Source of the DNA: a virus
IMG/VR virus record: IMGVR_UViG_3300048026_000025
Span: 1 to 35,323 of that record
DNA length: 35,323 bases
Strand: one strand, 5' to 3'
Each line of letters opens with the position of its first letter. Positions within the stretch are counted from its first letter, which is position 1. Of the stretch, positions 7,421 through 15,268 are shown one piece after another. The notes beneath the pieces are model-generated. The model was given only the letters and a program-made list of their open reading frames with translations. It was not told the origin of the DNA and searched no databases. A program made the position numbers and the translations under genes.

Positions 7421-8254
7421 ATGTCTTTCTACGACTCCGCAGATGCTATCTATGGAGTTGCCCAATATGGAGCAGCTTCTTACGGAGTTGTAGCACCGAA
7501 TGTTGCTTTAACAGGAGTAAGTGCTACAGGGTCTATTGAACCAGTAGCTACGACAGGATTTGAAATTGACCTGTCAGAAAAGCTAAATAGTGTATCTGCA
7601 GTATCTACTGTAAATTCTGTAACAGTTAATATAGTCGAAACACTAGCTTCTGTATCTGCTTTGGGTTCTATTGGAACTGTAAGCATAAGCAATACTGTAA
7701 CGCTATCTGGTGTTGAAGCAACAGGCACAGTTAATAGTGTAGAAGAAAAGCCTACAGAACTACTTAATAGTGTTTCAGCTACAGGTTCAATAGGAACACT
7801 ATCTGTAAACTTAGCGGTTCCGATTACAGGTGTTCAGGCAACTGGTTCGGTAAACACTGTAGAAGAAAAACCAACAGAGGTTTTGAACAGCGTTAGTGCC
7901 ACTGGTTCGATTGGTACAGTTCAACCTAACATAGATGAAAAGCCTAGCGGCGTATCTGCAACAGGTTCTATTGGTACACCACAACCTATAGTTAGTTTTT
8001 CAATTAGCCTCACAGGTGTATCTGCTACCGCTTCGTTTGGAGGCGCAGAGGCAAAAACAACAGAACCTGTATCTGGTGTAAGTGCTACTGGCTTTGTTGG
8101 AACATTAACCTTATATACCACTGCAGGTATTACAGGTGTACAAGGCACAACAGCACTAGGAACAATTACAAAGACTGCTGTAATATTTAACTTTCAAGCT
8201 GTGGCAAATCAATACAGTCGTGTTAGAACAATTAAAATACCACGAGCAGCGTAA
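7421..8254 (+). CDS. Tandem-repeat virion-region protein
   Basis: 277 aa built mainly from about 11 imperfect copies of a short beta unit, GVSATGSIGTV and variants (SVSALGSIGTV, GVEATGTVNSV, GVQATGSVNTV), spaced about 16-27 residues from residue 28 to about 250. The N-terminus is Tyr/Ala/Gly-rich (IYGVAQYGAASYGVV) and the C-terminus is basic (YSRVRTIKIPRAA). There is no membrane segment or catalytic motif. Such repeats suggest a beta-solenoid or fibrous virion component. The start lies 1 base after the previous stop and the stop overlaps the next ATG (TAATG). Function unknown. Confidence 0.7.
   Translation: MSFYDSADAIYGVAQYGAASYGVVAPNVALTGVSATGSIEPVATTGFEIDLSEKLNSVSAVSTVNSVTVNIVETLASVSALGSIGTVSISNTVTLSGVEATGTVNSVEEKPTELLNSVSATGSIGTLSVNLAVPITGVQATGSVNTVEEKPTEVLNSVSATGSIGTVQPNIDEKPSGVSATGSIGTPQPIVSFSISLTGVSATASFGGAEAKTTEPVSGVSATGFVGTLTLYTTAGITGVQGTTALGTITKTAVIFNFQAVANQYSRVRTIKIPRAA
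7490..8170 (+). repeat. Coding tandem repeats, about 11 degenerate units
   Basis: Degenerate units encoding the core SATGSIGT recur through the gene; two neighbouring longer units also share VEEKPTE before the core. Unit spacing is irregular, so this is an old protein-level repeat rather than a recent DNA amplification. Confidence 0.7.
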
Positions 8255-8433
8255 TGACTACAGTAGCAGAAAGAACAATAGACATACCGTTTGAAAGTAG
8301 GAAAGTGTATATTCCTCGTGGTACAACTTCAGATGACAGAACGGTACTGATTAAGTTTGAAAGCAGAACTGTTTATATAGAAAGACAATCTACATCTGCT
8401 GAACGTACTGTGATGGTAACGGAGTTATACTAA
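8254..8433 (+). CDS. 59-aa internally repeated small protein
   Basis: Short gene fitted exactly between neighbours: its ATG overlaps the previous stop (TAATG) and its TAA ends right before the next ATG at 8434. The product has nearly three copies of one unit: AERTIDIPFESRKVYIPR, then DRTVLIKFESRTVYIER, then AERTVMVTELY. Each alternates basic and beta-branched residues, suggesting small beta hairpins. Placement among tail-adaptor genes suggests a minor virion protein. Function unknown. Reality is supported by exact spacing, the repeat pattern and codon use like the neighbours. Confidence 0.75.
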   Translation: MTTVAERTIDIPFESRKVYIPRGTTSDDRTVLIKFESRTVYIERQSTSAERTVMVTELY

Positions 8434-8778
8434 ATGTCGTATCGCTGGCCTATTAAAGATAAAGATGAAACACTGGACTACAGCGTAGACTGGTCACGAT
8501 TTCTTGATACTGCAACAATTAGTTCTGTTGAATGGCATGTGCAAACAGACAGCATAGGTAAAACACTCCTTGCATCTGGTCAAGACTTAACTACAGCTTC
8601 AAGTGGTGCAGTTACTGACAGTATTCAAAATGTTTCTCAATCAAAAACAACTACTGTAGCCACTATTAATATTGGTAGCGGTGTAAACAATAGGGAATAT
8701 ACATTTACATGTCGCATGACAGATAGCACAGGCAGTACAGCAGAGCGTACCATTAAGCTACGTATTAGAGAGAAGTAA
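8434..8778 (+). CDS. Ig-like phage fibre-tail adaptor-type protein
   Basis: 114 aa. It begins with SYRWPIKDKDETLDYSVDW, followed by an Ig-like run of strands ending YTFTCRMTDSTGSTAERTI and KLRIREK. Small proteins with a KDxDExLDYxxDW start and an RTITLRxR-type end are common in podovirus and siphovirus structural modules and are often labelled fibre-tail adaptor; I use that label by recognition only. It starts immediately after the previous stop and is followed 5 bases later by the adaptor gene. Confidence 0.6.
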   Translation: MSYRWPIKDKDETLDYSVDWSRFLDTATISSVEWHVQTDSIGKTLLASGQDLTTASSGAVTDSIQNVSQSKTTTVATINIGSGVNNREYTFTCRMTDSTGSTAERTIKLRIREK

Positions 8779-8783
8779 AACAT

Positions 8784-9524
8784 ATGGCGTATGATTTTCT
8801 TGGCCTAGTAAATGATATTAACAGACGTTTGAACGAAGTTGAACTTACTTCTGCAAACTTTACTACTGCCGCAGGTTTTTATGGGCAGGCAAAAGATGCT
8901 GTTAATGCTTCTATACGATATATTAATCAGTCACAATATGAATGGCCTTATAACCACGTAGAACAAGAAGATACTTTATCTATTGGTGTATCACGCTATC
9001 CTTTTCCTACGGACTGTAAAGTAATTGATTTTGACACATTTAGAATTAAAGAAGATACTACACTAGGTAATAACACTGTAAAATTACCTATTTTATCTTA
9101 TGAAGAATACCTTGACAAGTTTGTAGATCAGGAGTATAATAGTGCTTCAACATCTGTAGGACAAGGTGTTCCTCAATTTGTATCACAAGCACCATCACTT
9201 GAGTACATCGTAACTCCTGCACCTAACAATGCTTATAAACTTGTATATGAATATTACCGTATTCCAGTTGATTTAGCATTGTATGATGATGTACCGGGTA
9301 TTCCTGAACGGTTTAGACATATTATTGTAGACGGTGCAATGCACTATGCTTATCTTTTCCGTGGTAATTCACAAGATGCTTTAATAGCTAAAGAAAAGTT
9401 TGAAGAAGGTATTTCACATATGAAGTCTATGTTAATCAATCGCTATACTTATGTGCGTTCTTACCTCATTCAGCAAAACACTGGTGGCGGTGGTAGAACA
9501 GGATACTCAAGGCTTCCGTTGTAA
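8784..9524 (+). CDS. Head-tail adaptor (tail tubular A-like) protein
   Basis: 246 aa. The start MAYDFLGLVNDINRRLNEVE, a helical bundle (QAKDAVNASIRYINQSQYEW), a central beta section with a PAPNNAYKLVYEYYRIP strand and a C-terminal helix with HIIVDGAMHYAYLFRGN match the podovirus adaptor proteins that dock under the portal (T7 gp11-like or P22 gp4-like role). It lies immediately before the nozzle gene, which it overlaps by one base (TAATG); that pairing is typical. A perfect consensus promoter is embedded at 9112-9140. Confident as connector, less so on which named family. Confidence 0.8.
   Translation: MAYDFLGLVNDINRRLNEVELTSANFTTAAGFYGQAKDAVNASIRYINQSQYEWPYNHVEQEDTLSIGVSRYPFPTDCKVIDFDTFRIKEDTTLGNNTVKLPILSYEEYLDKFVDQEYNSASTSVGQGVPQFVSQAPSLEYIVTPAPNNAYKLVYEYYRIPVDLALYDDVPGIPERFRHIIVDGAMHYAYLFRGNSQDALIAKEKFEEGISHMKSMLINRYTYVRSYLIQQNTGGGGRTGYSRLPL
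9112..9140 (+). promoter_or_regulatory. Perfect consensus sigma-70 promoter inside adaptor gene
   Basis: TTGACA at 9112-9117, exactly 17 bases, then TATAAT at 9135-9140: 12 of 12 consensus bases with optimal spacing, within codons for LDKFVDQEYNS. Predicted start near 9147, transcribing towards the nozzle and tail fibre genes. Confidence 0.6.
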
Positions 9525-11701
9525 TGGACAAATGGCAAACTTATCCTGTAGAATTTCGTGGTGGCCTAGTAACAAATTTAAGTCCTTTACAACAGGGCAT
9601 AAACGCACCCGGTTCTGCTCGTATCCTTCGTAACTTTGAACCATCCGTTGAGGGTGGTTACAGGCGCATTGAAGGCTATGATAAGTATGACCCAGCAATT
9701 ATACCGCCTTATGGTGAGCCTGTTGTACATGGAGATGGACAAAGCGGCACTGGCTTAATTATAGGTGCAATACATACTACACCAGTAGCAGGTGATGGAT
9801 TATCACTAGACGGTGGATTAGTAGATGGTGCAGCGCAGACAGGTACAAGTTTAGACGTAGACGGTTTAGATGTAGCACCATCAGCTGATGACACATTTAC
9901 CATTGCAGGTGACACAACAGTATACACAGTCAGTGCAGCAACGGCTCTTGTAGGTACGGCATCTACACTGACTATAACACCAGCTATTACAGTAGCACCT
10001 GCAGATAACGCAGTTCTTTCGTTTAGATATACTATAGCATCTGGTGGCGTATCTTTTGATGCTACAAATAATAGAGCAACACTTACGCTAGATCAGACAA
10101 TGGTGGTTAACCCATCAAACGCAGACGTAGTTACCTTTGTAAGCAGCATATCTGATTATAATGCAATTGGTGTAGCAAGCTGGGAAGACCAAGCAATTGT
10201 AGCTAAAAATGCAGATGTGTTTAAGACATCAGGCAGCGGCTTTACAAAAATAAACGTATACGACTATGGCGCACCACTTGTAAACGGAGCAAGTCAAACA
10301 GGAAGCAGCTTAGTTGTAGATGGCATTACAGGTATACCACAAGCAGGTGATGTATTTAAGATTGCAGGGATTGACCTTGTATATACAGTAACTGCAGATG
10401 CAACTGTAACAAGTGGGGCAGCAACGTTAGCAATTAATCCAGCACTTGCAAGTAGCCCAGCAGATAATGCTGTAATTACATTTATTTCTCTCAACAGAGA
10501 AGGCGCATCTAAAGTAAGATTTGTTAAATATAATTTTAGTGGCACTGAAAAAATAGCAATTGTAGATGGTGCTAATCCACCTGCGCTATACGATAACAAT
10601 GACTTTATAGTATTAAATAGCGCACCTGCAGATGTAGTAAGTGCTACACACGTAGTAGAACACAAGAAGTCGTTGTTTTTTGGTAAGGGTACTACATTAG
10701 CTTTTACAGCACCATACGCCGATGACAGTTTTGATGTAGCTGCTGGTTCAGGTTCTATTAACGTAGGCGGCACAATAACAGGACTGGTTGTTTTTCGTAA
10801 TCAGCTGATTATCTTTACAGAGAAAAACATTCAACAGTTACTTGGTAATACACTTGCAGACTTTAATCTGCAGCCAATCACAAGAGATATAGGTTGCCTT
10901 GAAGGCGACACAATACAAGAGATTGGCGGGGATGTAATGTTCCTTGCACCAGATGGGTTAAGACTTGTAAGTGCAACAGAACGAATTGGCGACTTTGGAC
11001 TTGCTTCAGTATCTAAAGTTATTCAGCCAAACATGACTAAGTTTATTGCAGCAAACACAAACTTTACTAGTTGTGTAATTCGTGAAAAGTCACAATACAG
11101 AATACTAGGCTTTAACACTAACATTACACAAGAAAATGCTCAAGGCATTATTGCTACACAGTTTGCTGAACAAGGCGGTGCTGGTACAGGATTTGCAGAA
11201 ACACGTGGTATACGTGCTTATGTAGCAGACAGTAATTACAATGAAGCCGTAGAGGTTGTACTGTTTGCAAATGATGATGGTTATCTGTATCAGATGGAAG
11301 CAGGTAATAGTTTTGACGGACTTAATATCCAAACTACATTTGCTACACCGCATTTGCCAATTCAAGACCCACGAGTACGCAAGACATTTTACAAATTATT
11401 TCTTTACACAGACCCACAAGGTAGTGTAAACTTTGATGTAAGTCTTAAACTAGATTTTGATACACAAGGAACTATTCAGCCTGCTCCAATTTCATTTGCA
11501 AACACATCTGGTGTTGTAGGCTTTTACGGAGTAGGCACATTTGGAACTACAAGCTATGGAACAAAACTGTTAAAGTTATTTGAAACACAGATTATAGGTT
11601 CAGGATTTGCCGTTTCATTTCAGTTTGAATCAGACGGCACAGACCCACCATTCTCACTTGATGCATTGACGGTTGAGTATGGTATTCACGACAGAAGGTA
11701 G
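9524..11701 (+). CDS. Tail nozzle / DNA stabilisation protein
   Basis: 725 aa. The opening (YPVEFRGGLVTNLSPLQQG, then GSARILRNFEPSVEGGYRRI) is typical of podovirus tail nozzle proteins: T7 gp12-like tail tubular protein B and P22 gp10-like packaged-DNA stabilisation protein. Two imperfect internal copies (residues about 95-185 and 250-330) share GAxQTGxSLxVDG, GDxFxIAG and ADNAVxxF, suggesting a duplicated insertion domain. The later part has propeller-like segments (FRNQLIIFTEKNIQQLLG; GDVMFLAPDGLRLVSATERI) and a C-terminal FYGVGTFGTTSYG motif. It overlaps the adaptor stop by one base. Confidence 0.85.
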   Translation: MDKWQTYPVEFRGGLVTNLSPLQQGINAPGSARILRNFEPSVEGGYRRIEGYDKYDPAIIPPYGEPVVHGDGQSGTGLIIGAIHTTPVAGDGLSLDGGLVDGAAQTGTSLDVDGLDVAPSADDTFTIAGDTTVYTVSAATALVGTASTLTITPAITVAPADNAVLSFRYTIASGGVSFDATNNRATLTLDQTMVVNPSNADVVTFVSSISDYNAIGVASWEDQAIVAKNADVFKTSGSGFTKINVYDYGAPLVNGASQTGSSLVVDGITGIPQAGDVFKIAGIDLVYTVTADATVTSGAATLAINPALASSPADNAVITFISLNREGASKVRFVKYNFSGTEKIAIVDGANPPALYDNNDFIVLNSAPADVVSATHVVEHKKSLFFGKGTTLAFTAPYADDSFDVAAGSGSINVGGTITGLVVFRNQLIIFTEKNIQQLLGNTLADFNLQPITRDIGCLEGDTIQEIGGDVMFLAPDGLRLVSATERIGDFGLASVSKVIQPNMTKFIAANTNFTSCVIREKSQYRILGFNTNITQENAQGIIATQFAEQGGAGTGFAETRGIRAYVADSNYNEAVEVVLFANDDGYLYQMEAGNSFDGLNIQTTFATPHLPIQDPRVRKTFYKLFLYTDPQGSVNFDVSLKLDFDTQGTIQPAPISFANTSGVVGFYGVGTFGTTSYGTKLLKLFETQIIGSGFAVSFQFESDGTDPPFSLDALTVEYGIHDRR

Positions 11702-11709
11702 AGGACACT

Positions 11710-14679
11710 ATGGGTACAGGTTACACAAGAGCAGACGTATCTAATAATATAGCTGATGGCAACATCATCAATGCGTCTGACATTGACAATGAATACGATG
11801 CCATTGAAGCGGCATTTAACTCGTCCACAGGTCATACGCACGATGGTACTTCAGCAGAAGGTGGAGCAATCACAGTTGTTGGTCCAGTACAAGACCTTGT
11901 TGTAAGTGCCACTGAAGTTAAACCAAAGACAACAAATACACTTGACTTGGGTACATCAGCTTTGCTCTACAAAGATGCGTACCTACAAGGCAATATGTAT
12001 TTCCGTGATACTGCACTTAAAATTGTATCAAGCGCAGATGGTCAACTTGATATTGATGCTGATGTTGAACTGGAACTTGTAGCCCCCACAGTTGACATTG
12101 ATGCCTCTACTGCTCTGACTGTTGACACTGCCTCTACCACATTTACCTCTACACTATTTAATGTTACAGGCTCTGCTAATATCACAGGTGACCTTGATGT
12201 AGACAATATTAACATTGATGGTAACACAATTATCAGTACAGACACTAACGGTGCTATTAACATTACACCTAATGGAACTGGTGCAGTTAATATTACAGCA
12301 ACAACAAATATCACAGGTGACCTAGACGTTGACAATATCAACATCAATGGCAACACCATCATCAGCACAGACACCAATGGCAACATTGCCCTGACACCTA
12401 ATGGAACAGGCGAAGTGGACATCAGCAAGGTGGACATTGCTTCTGGTGAAATAGATGGAACAACCATCGGTGCGAACAGTGCTGCCGCAATTACAGGTAC
12501 TACAATTACTGGTACATCCTTTGTGTCATCAGGTGATATGACCTTCGGCGACAGTGACAAGGCTGTCTTTGGTGCTGGGGCTGACCTTGAAATCAGCCAC
12601 AACGGTATAGAGAATGTAATCGACAGTAACGCAGGCACATTGGTTTTACGTTCAGCCGGTGCTGGAACTATTGAATTGCGTGACCAAGGCAGTCAAGTTT
12701 TGGCGCAGTTTAACGATAATGCTGATGCAAAACTTTATTATAACAATAATCTCAAAATAGCCACCACCGCCACTGGCTGTGATGTAACTGGCACAGTGAC
12801 GGCTGATGGGCTAACCGTATCGGGTGACGCTGTATTTACCCCTGACAATGACGGTGTGCGTATCACTGGTGCGAACTACGCAACTTTGCGTTTAGAAGAA
12901 AATGACACGACAGATTTAAACACAACAATGTTTAACTCTGGTGGCAAGTTTTCAATTTTTACTAGTAGCGATGACAGAGCATCTGGGACAGAGCGAGTAA
13001 CTCTTGACCATTCAACTGGCTCCGTTGGCATTGGTACTACTTCGCCTGCACGAGATTTGCACATAAATGGGACAGCAGCTAACGCAAAAGCTTTTGTTCG
13101 TTTTACGCATGACGGTTTAGCTTCAACTGGTCTTGATGTTGGTTATTCAAGCGGTGGTTTTGCTTCTATTTACAATGCCGAAAACACTGCAATGGCGTTC
13201 AGCACAAATGCCACAGAGCGTATGCGCATCGACAACAGCGGCAACGTGGGCATTGGCACGACTTCGCCATCCACTGATATTACAAAGTTTGGTGGTTCTG
13301 CTAAAGGTCTTAGCGTTGCGGCGGGACAACCCGCAATTGCCGTTAGAGCAACTGCAAATGCTCAATATGTAGGATATTTTGGTCAAGTATCTACAAATAC
13401 ATATTTAGGGGCAATTGGTGGTGGCTCGCTTATTATACAAACAGGCACATCTGGCACAGAACGCCTCCGCATCGACAGCAGCGGCGACTTAATAAAAAAT
13501 GGTGGAGTAATTAAAGGGGAGAGGGGTACAGCAGCCGCACCAGCTTATACCTTTAGTGATGATACAGATACGGGGATGTTTAACATCTCTAACGCTGATT
13601 TAGGTTTTTCTGTGGGCGGCTCCGAAGCTATGCGCATCAACAGCAGCGGCTTCGTGGGCATTGGGACGACTTCGCCTTCACGACTGTTGTCACTGAACTC
13701 AAGTAACGCATCTATTGATTTTAGCAATGGCACTTGGACAAACGAGATTATCAACAGTGCTGGGCAAATGGAGTTTCGTGCTGACCACACTAATGCGGCG
13801 GCTTCATCTGTGATGACCTTTAGTGTCGATGGCGATGAAGCAGTGCGAATAGACAGCAGCGGCAACGTGGGCATTGGTGCGACTTCACCTAGTTCAACTT
13901 ATAGAGCGAGTATTCATGGCGATGGTTCAAGTATTATTGGCGGTATAGAATTTAGAAATGCTGCTGCTGGTGGTAGTACCTTTACTATAGGTCACTCAGG
14001 TACAGGTTCACCTTCTGCTACTCTAAATGTCGTTAGTTCTGCTAACATGATTTTTAAAACTGACGACACAGAACGTATGCGCATCGACAGCAACGGCAAA
14101 TTATGCGTTGGTACAACGTCAGCCGTTACTTCGGCAATGCTTACTATTCAGCCAGCCGATACAAACAGAATTATAAATACTAGGAATTTTAACACTACTA
14201 CACAATTTCATCACGTTTTTCAAAACTCAGCTGGAAGTACAGTAGGTTCAATACAATGTAATAATGCAGCAACCGCCTATAACACCTCATCCGACTACCG
14301 CCTAAAGACCGCAGTCAACTACGATTGGGATGCCACCAGCCGCCTCAAGCAACTAAAGCCAGCTAGGTTTGAGTGGATTATTGATGGCGATGATGCTGTG
14401 CCTGTCGATGGCTTTCTTGCACACGAGGTACAGGACGTTGTTCCAGAGGCTATCAGCGGCACTAAAGACGGTATGATGGATGAGGAATACGAGGTCACAC
14501 CAGCCGTTGAAGCAACCTATGATGACGATGGCAACATCCTAACAGAAGCCGTACCAGCAGTTATGGGTACACGGTCTGTTCCTGATTATCAGGGTATTGA
14601 CCAGTCCAAACTTGTGCCGTTGCTGGTTAAGACTATACAAGAACTTGAGGCTCGTATAGCCGCACTAGAAGCCAATTAA
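11710..14679 (+). CDS. Tail fibre with C-terminal S74 self-cleaving chaperone
   Basis: 989 aa. The N-terminal about 60 residues (YTRADVSNNIADGNIINASD, then HTHDG) look like a virion-attachment domain. The shaft contains a duplicated 43-residue unit (residues about 157-242) and at least five RIDxSGxxGIGTTSP-like units between residues about 430 and 800, typical of beta-helical host-recognition fibres. Residues 860-989 form an intramolecular chaperone of the peptidase S74 type: SSDYRLK (Ser860/Ser861 and Lys866 candidate dyad), DGFLAHEVQ, and a final coiled coil (VKTIQELEARIAALEAN). S74 domains trimerise the fibre and then cut themselves off, leaving a mature fibre of about 860 residues. This is the most likely receptor-binding protein here. 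Confidence 0.88.
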   Translation: MGTGYTRADVSNNIADGNIINASDIDNEYDAIEAAFNSSTGHTHDGTSAEGGAITVVGPVQDLVVSATEVKPKTTNTLDLGTSALLYKDAYLQGNMYFRDTALKIVSSADGQLDIDADVELELVAPTVDIDASTALTVDTASTTFTSTLFNVTGSANITGDLDVDNINIDGNTIISTDTNGAINITPNGTGAVNITATTNITGDLDVDNININGNTIISTDTNGNIALTPNGTGEVDISKVDIASGEIDGTTIGANSAAAITGTTITGTSFVSSGDMTFGDSDKAVFGAGADLEISHNGIENVIDSNAGTLVLRSAGAGTIELRDQGSQVLAQFNDNADAKLYYNNNLKIATTATGCDVTGTVTADGLTVSGDAVFTPDNDGVRITGANYATLRLEENDTTDLNTTMFNSGGKFSIFTSSDDRASGTERVTLDHSTGSVGIGTTSPARDLHINGTAANAKAFVRFTHDGLASTGLDVGYSSGGFASIYNAENTAMAFSTNATERMRIDNSGNVGIGTTSPSTDITKFGGSAKGLSVAAGQPAIAVRATANAQYVGYFGQVSTNTYLGAIGGGSLIIQTGTSGTERLRIDSSGDLIKNGGVIKGERGTAAAPAYTFSDDTDTGMFNISNADLGFSVGGSEAMRINSSGFVGIGTTSPSRLLSLNSSNASIDFSNGTWTNEIINSAGQMEFRADHTNAAASSVMTFSVDGDEAVRIDSSGNVGIGATSPSSTYRASIHGDGSSIIGGIEFRNAAAGGSTFTIGHSGTGSPSATLNVVSSANMIFKTDDTERMRIDSNGKLCVGTTSAVTSAMLTIQPADTNRIINTRNFNTTTQFHHVFQNSAGSTVGSIQCNNAATAYNTSSDYRLKTAVNYDWDATSRLKQLKPARFEWIIDGDDAVPVDGFLAHEVQDVVPEAISGTKDGMMDEEYEVTPAVEATYDDDGNILTEAVPAVMGTRSVPDYQGIDQSKLVPLLVKTIQELEARIAALEAN
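12178..12435 (+). repeat. Two-copy 129-base repeat in tail fibre
   Basis: Copy 1 starts at 12178 and copy 2 at 12307, period 129 bases (43 codons). Protein copies both begin NITGDLDVDNINI and share NTIISTDTNG and TPNGTG, but many third codon positions differ, with copy 2 using more C-ending codons. Confidence 0.8.
13001..14112 (+). repeat. Dispersed fibre-shaft repeats (GIGTTSP type)
   Basis: DNA units encoding RIDxSGNVGIGTTSP recur at 13225-13268, 13633-13676 and 13846-13889. Partial units lie at 13001-13050, 13468-13488 and 14080-14112. The core CAGCGGCAACGTGGGCATTG is identical at 13225 and 13846, enough to allow recombination between units and change shaft length. Confidence 0.75.
14287..14676 (+). 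other. Peptidase S74-type intramolecular chaperone domain
   Basis: Encodes residues 860-989 of the fibre. SSDYRLK at the domain start is the usual autocleavage signature. The DGFLAHEVQDVVPEAI segment and the C-terminal heptad helix are further family marks. Cleavage would be expected just before Ser860 or Ser861. Confidence 0.85.
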
Positions 14680-14691
14680 CAGGAGAAACAA

Positions 14692-15036
14692 ATGGCTAAC
14701 ACATACACTTGGGATTTCCCAACATTAGACACAGCCCCTTCTGAAGATGGCTTGTCAGACGTAATCAAAACAATCCACTGGCGCATCACTGCTGTCAGTG
14801 ACAGTGAAACAGACGCAGATGGCAATGCTATCTCCTCAAGTAGCTATGGCACAGCATCCCCCGAACTAGACCCAGATAACTTCGTAGCATTTGACAGTGT
14901 GACAAAGGACTGGTGCAAGGAAAAGGTGCTTGCTTCACTGGGTCAAACAGAAGCTGACTTACAGGCAAATCTGGACACCCAGATTGACAACCTTGCTAAT
15001 CCACCTATCGTACAAAAAGTACCTGCTGGTTGGTAA
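14692..15036 (+). CDS. Small conserved phage protein after tail fibre
   Basis: 114 aa. It begins MANTYTWDFPTLDTAPSEDG, then SDVIKTIHWRITAVS, and has a helical C-terminal half (WCKEKVLASLGQTEADLQANLDTQIDNL). This architecture is common downstream of tail fibres in marine phages; I recall it as a domain of unknown function. AGGAG precedes the ATG. No signal or membrane segment. It might be a fibre chaperone or minor virion protein, without direct evidence. Confidence 0.7.
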   Translation: MANTYTWDFPTLDTAPSEDGLSDVIKTIHWRITAVSDSETDADGNAISSSSYGTASPELDPDNFVAFDSVTKDWCKEKVLASLGQTEADLQANLDTQIDNLANPPIVQKVPAGW

Positions 15037-15039
15037 GCG

Positions 15040-15264
15040 ATGGAAATGACCAGCTTGATAGACATGTTACTTGGCCTACTTTTGGCTGGAGGTGCGTGGT
15101 GGGCCAATGGCATGAGCCAAGAGCAGAAGCGCATCGAAATCTTGTTAAATAAAACAAGAGAAGACTATGCAACTCGCATGGAACTTCGTGATGACATGAG
15201 TAAAGTCATGGATGCTTTGCATCGTGTTGAGGATAAGTTGGACAAAGTATTGAGTAGGGATTAA
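15040..15264 (+). CDS. Small membrane protein with coiled coil (holin or spanin candidate)
   Basis: 74 aa. One hydrophobic segment at residues 5-24 (SLIDMLLGLLLAGGAWWANG) is followed by a charged coiled coil (IEILLNKTREDYATRMELRD, then MSKVMDALHRVEDKLDKVL). Such one-helix proteins with a soluble coiled coil are common near lysis or internal-virion genes and are sometimes called holins or spanins, though many are unassigned. No endolysin is visible next to it, so a lysis role is only a possibility. ATG at 15046 is an alternative start. Confidence 0.65.
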   Translation: MEMTSLIDMLLGLLLAGGAWWANGMSQEQKRIEILLNKTREDYATRMELRDDMSKVMDALHRVEDKLDKVLSRD

Positions 15265-15268
15265 GTGA

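Noticed and set aside
12042-12638. 198-codon open frame on the minus strand inside the tail fibre gene
   Set aside because: It is antisense to a repeat-rich fibre whose skewed codons keep the opposite strand free of stops; hydrophobic low-complexity product, no ribosome site or operon context.
14977-15010. Promoter-like TTGACA with TATCGT near the end of the 114-aa gene
   Set aside because: The -10 box matches only 4 of 6 bases and there is no supporting gap or leader, so it is not distinguishable from chance.
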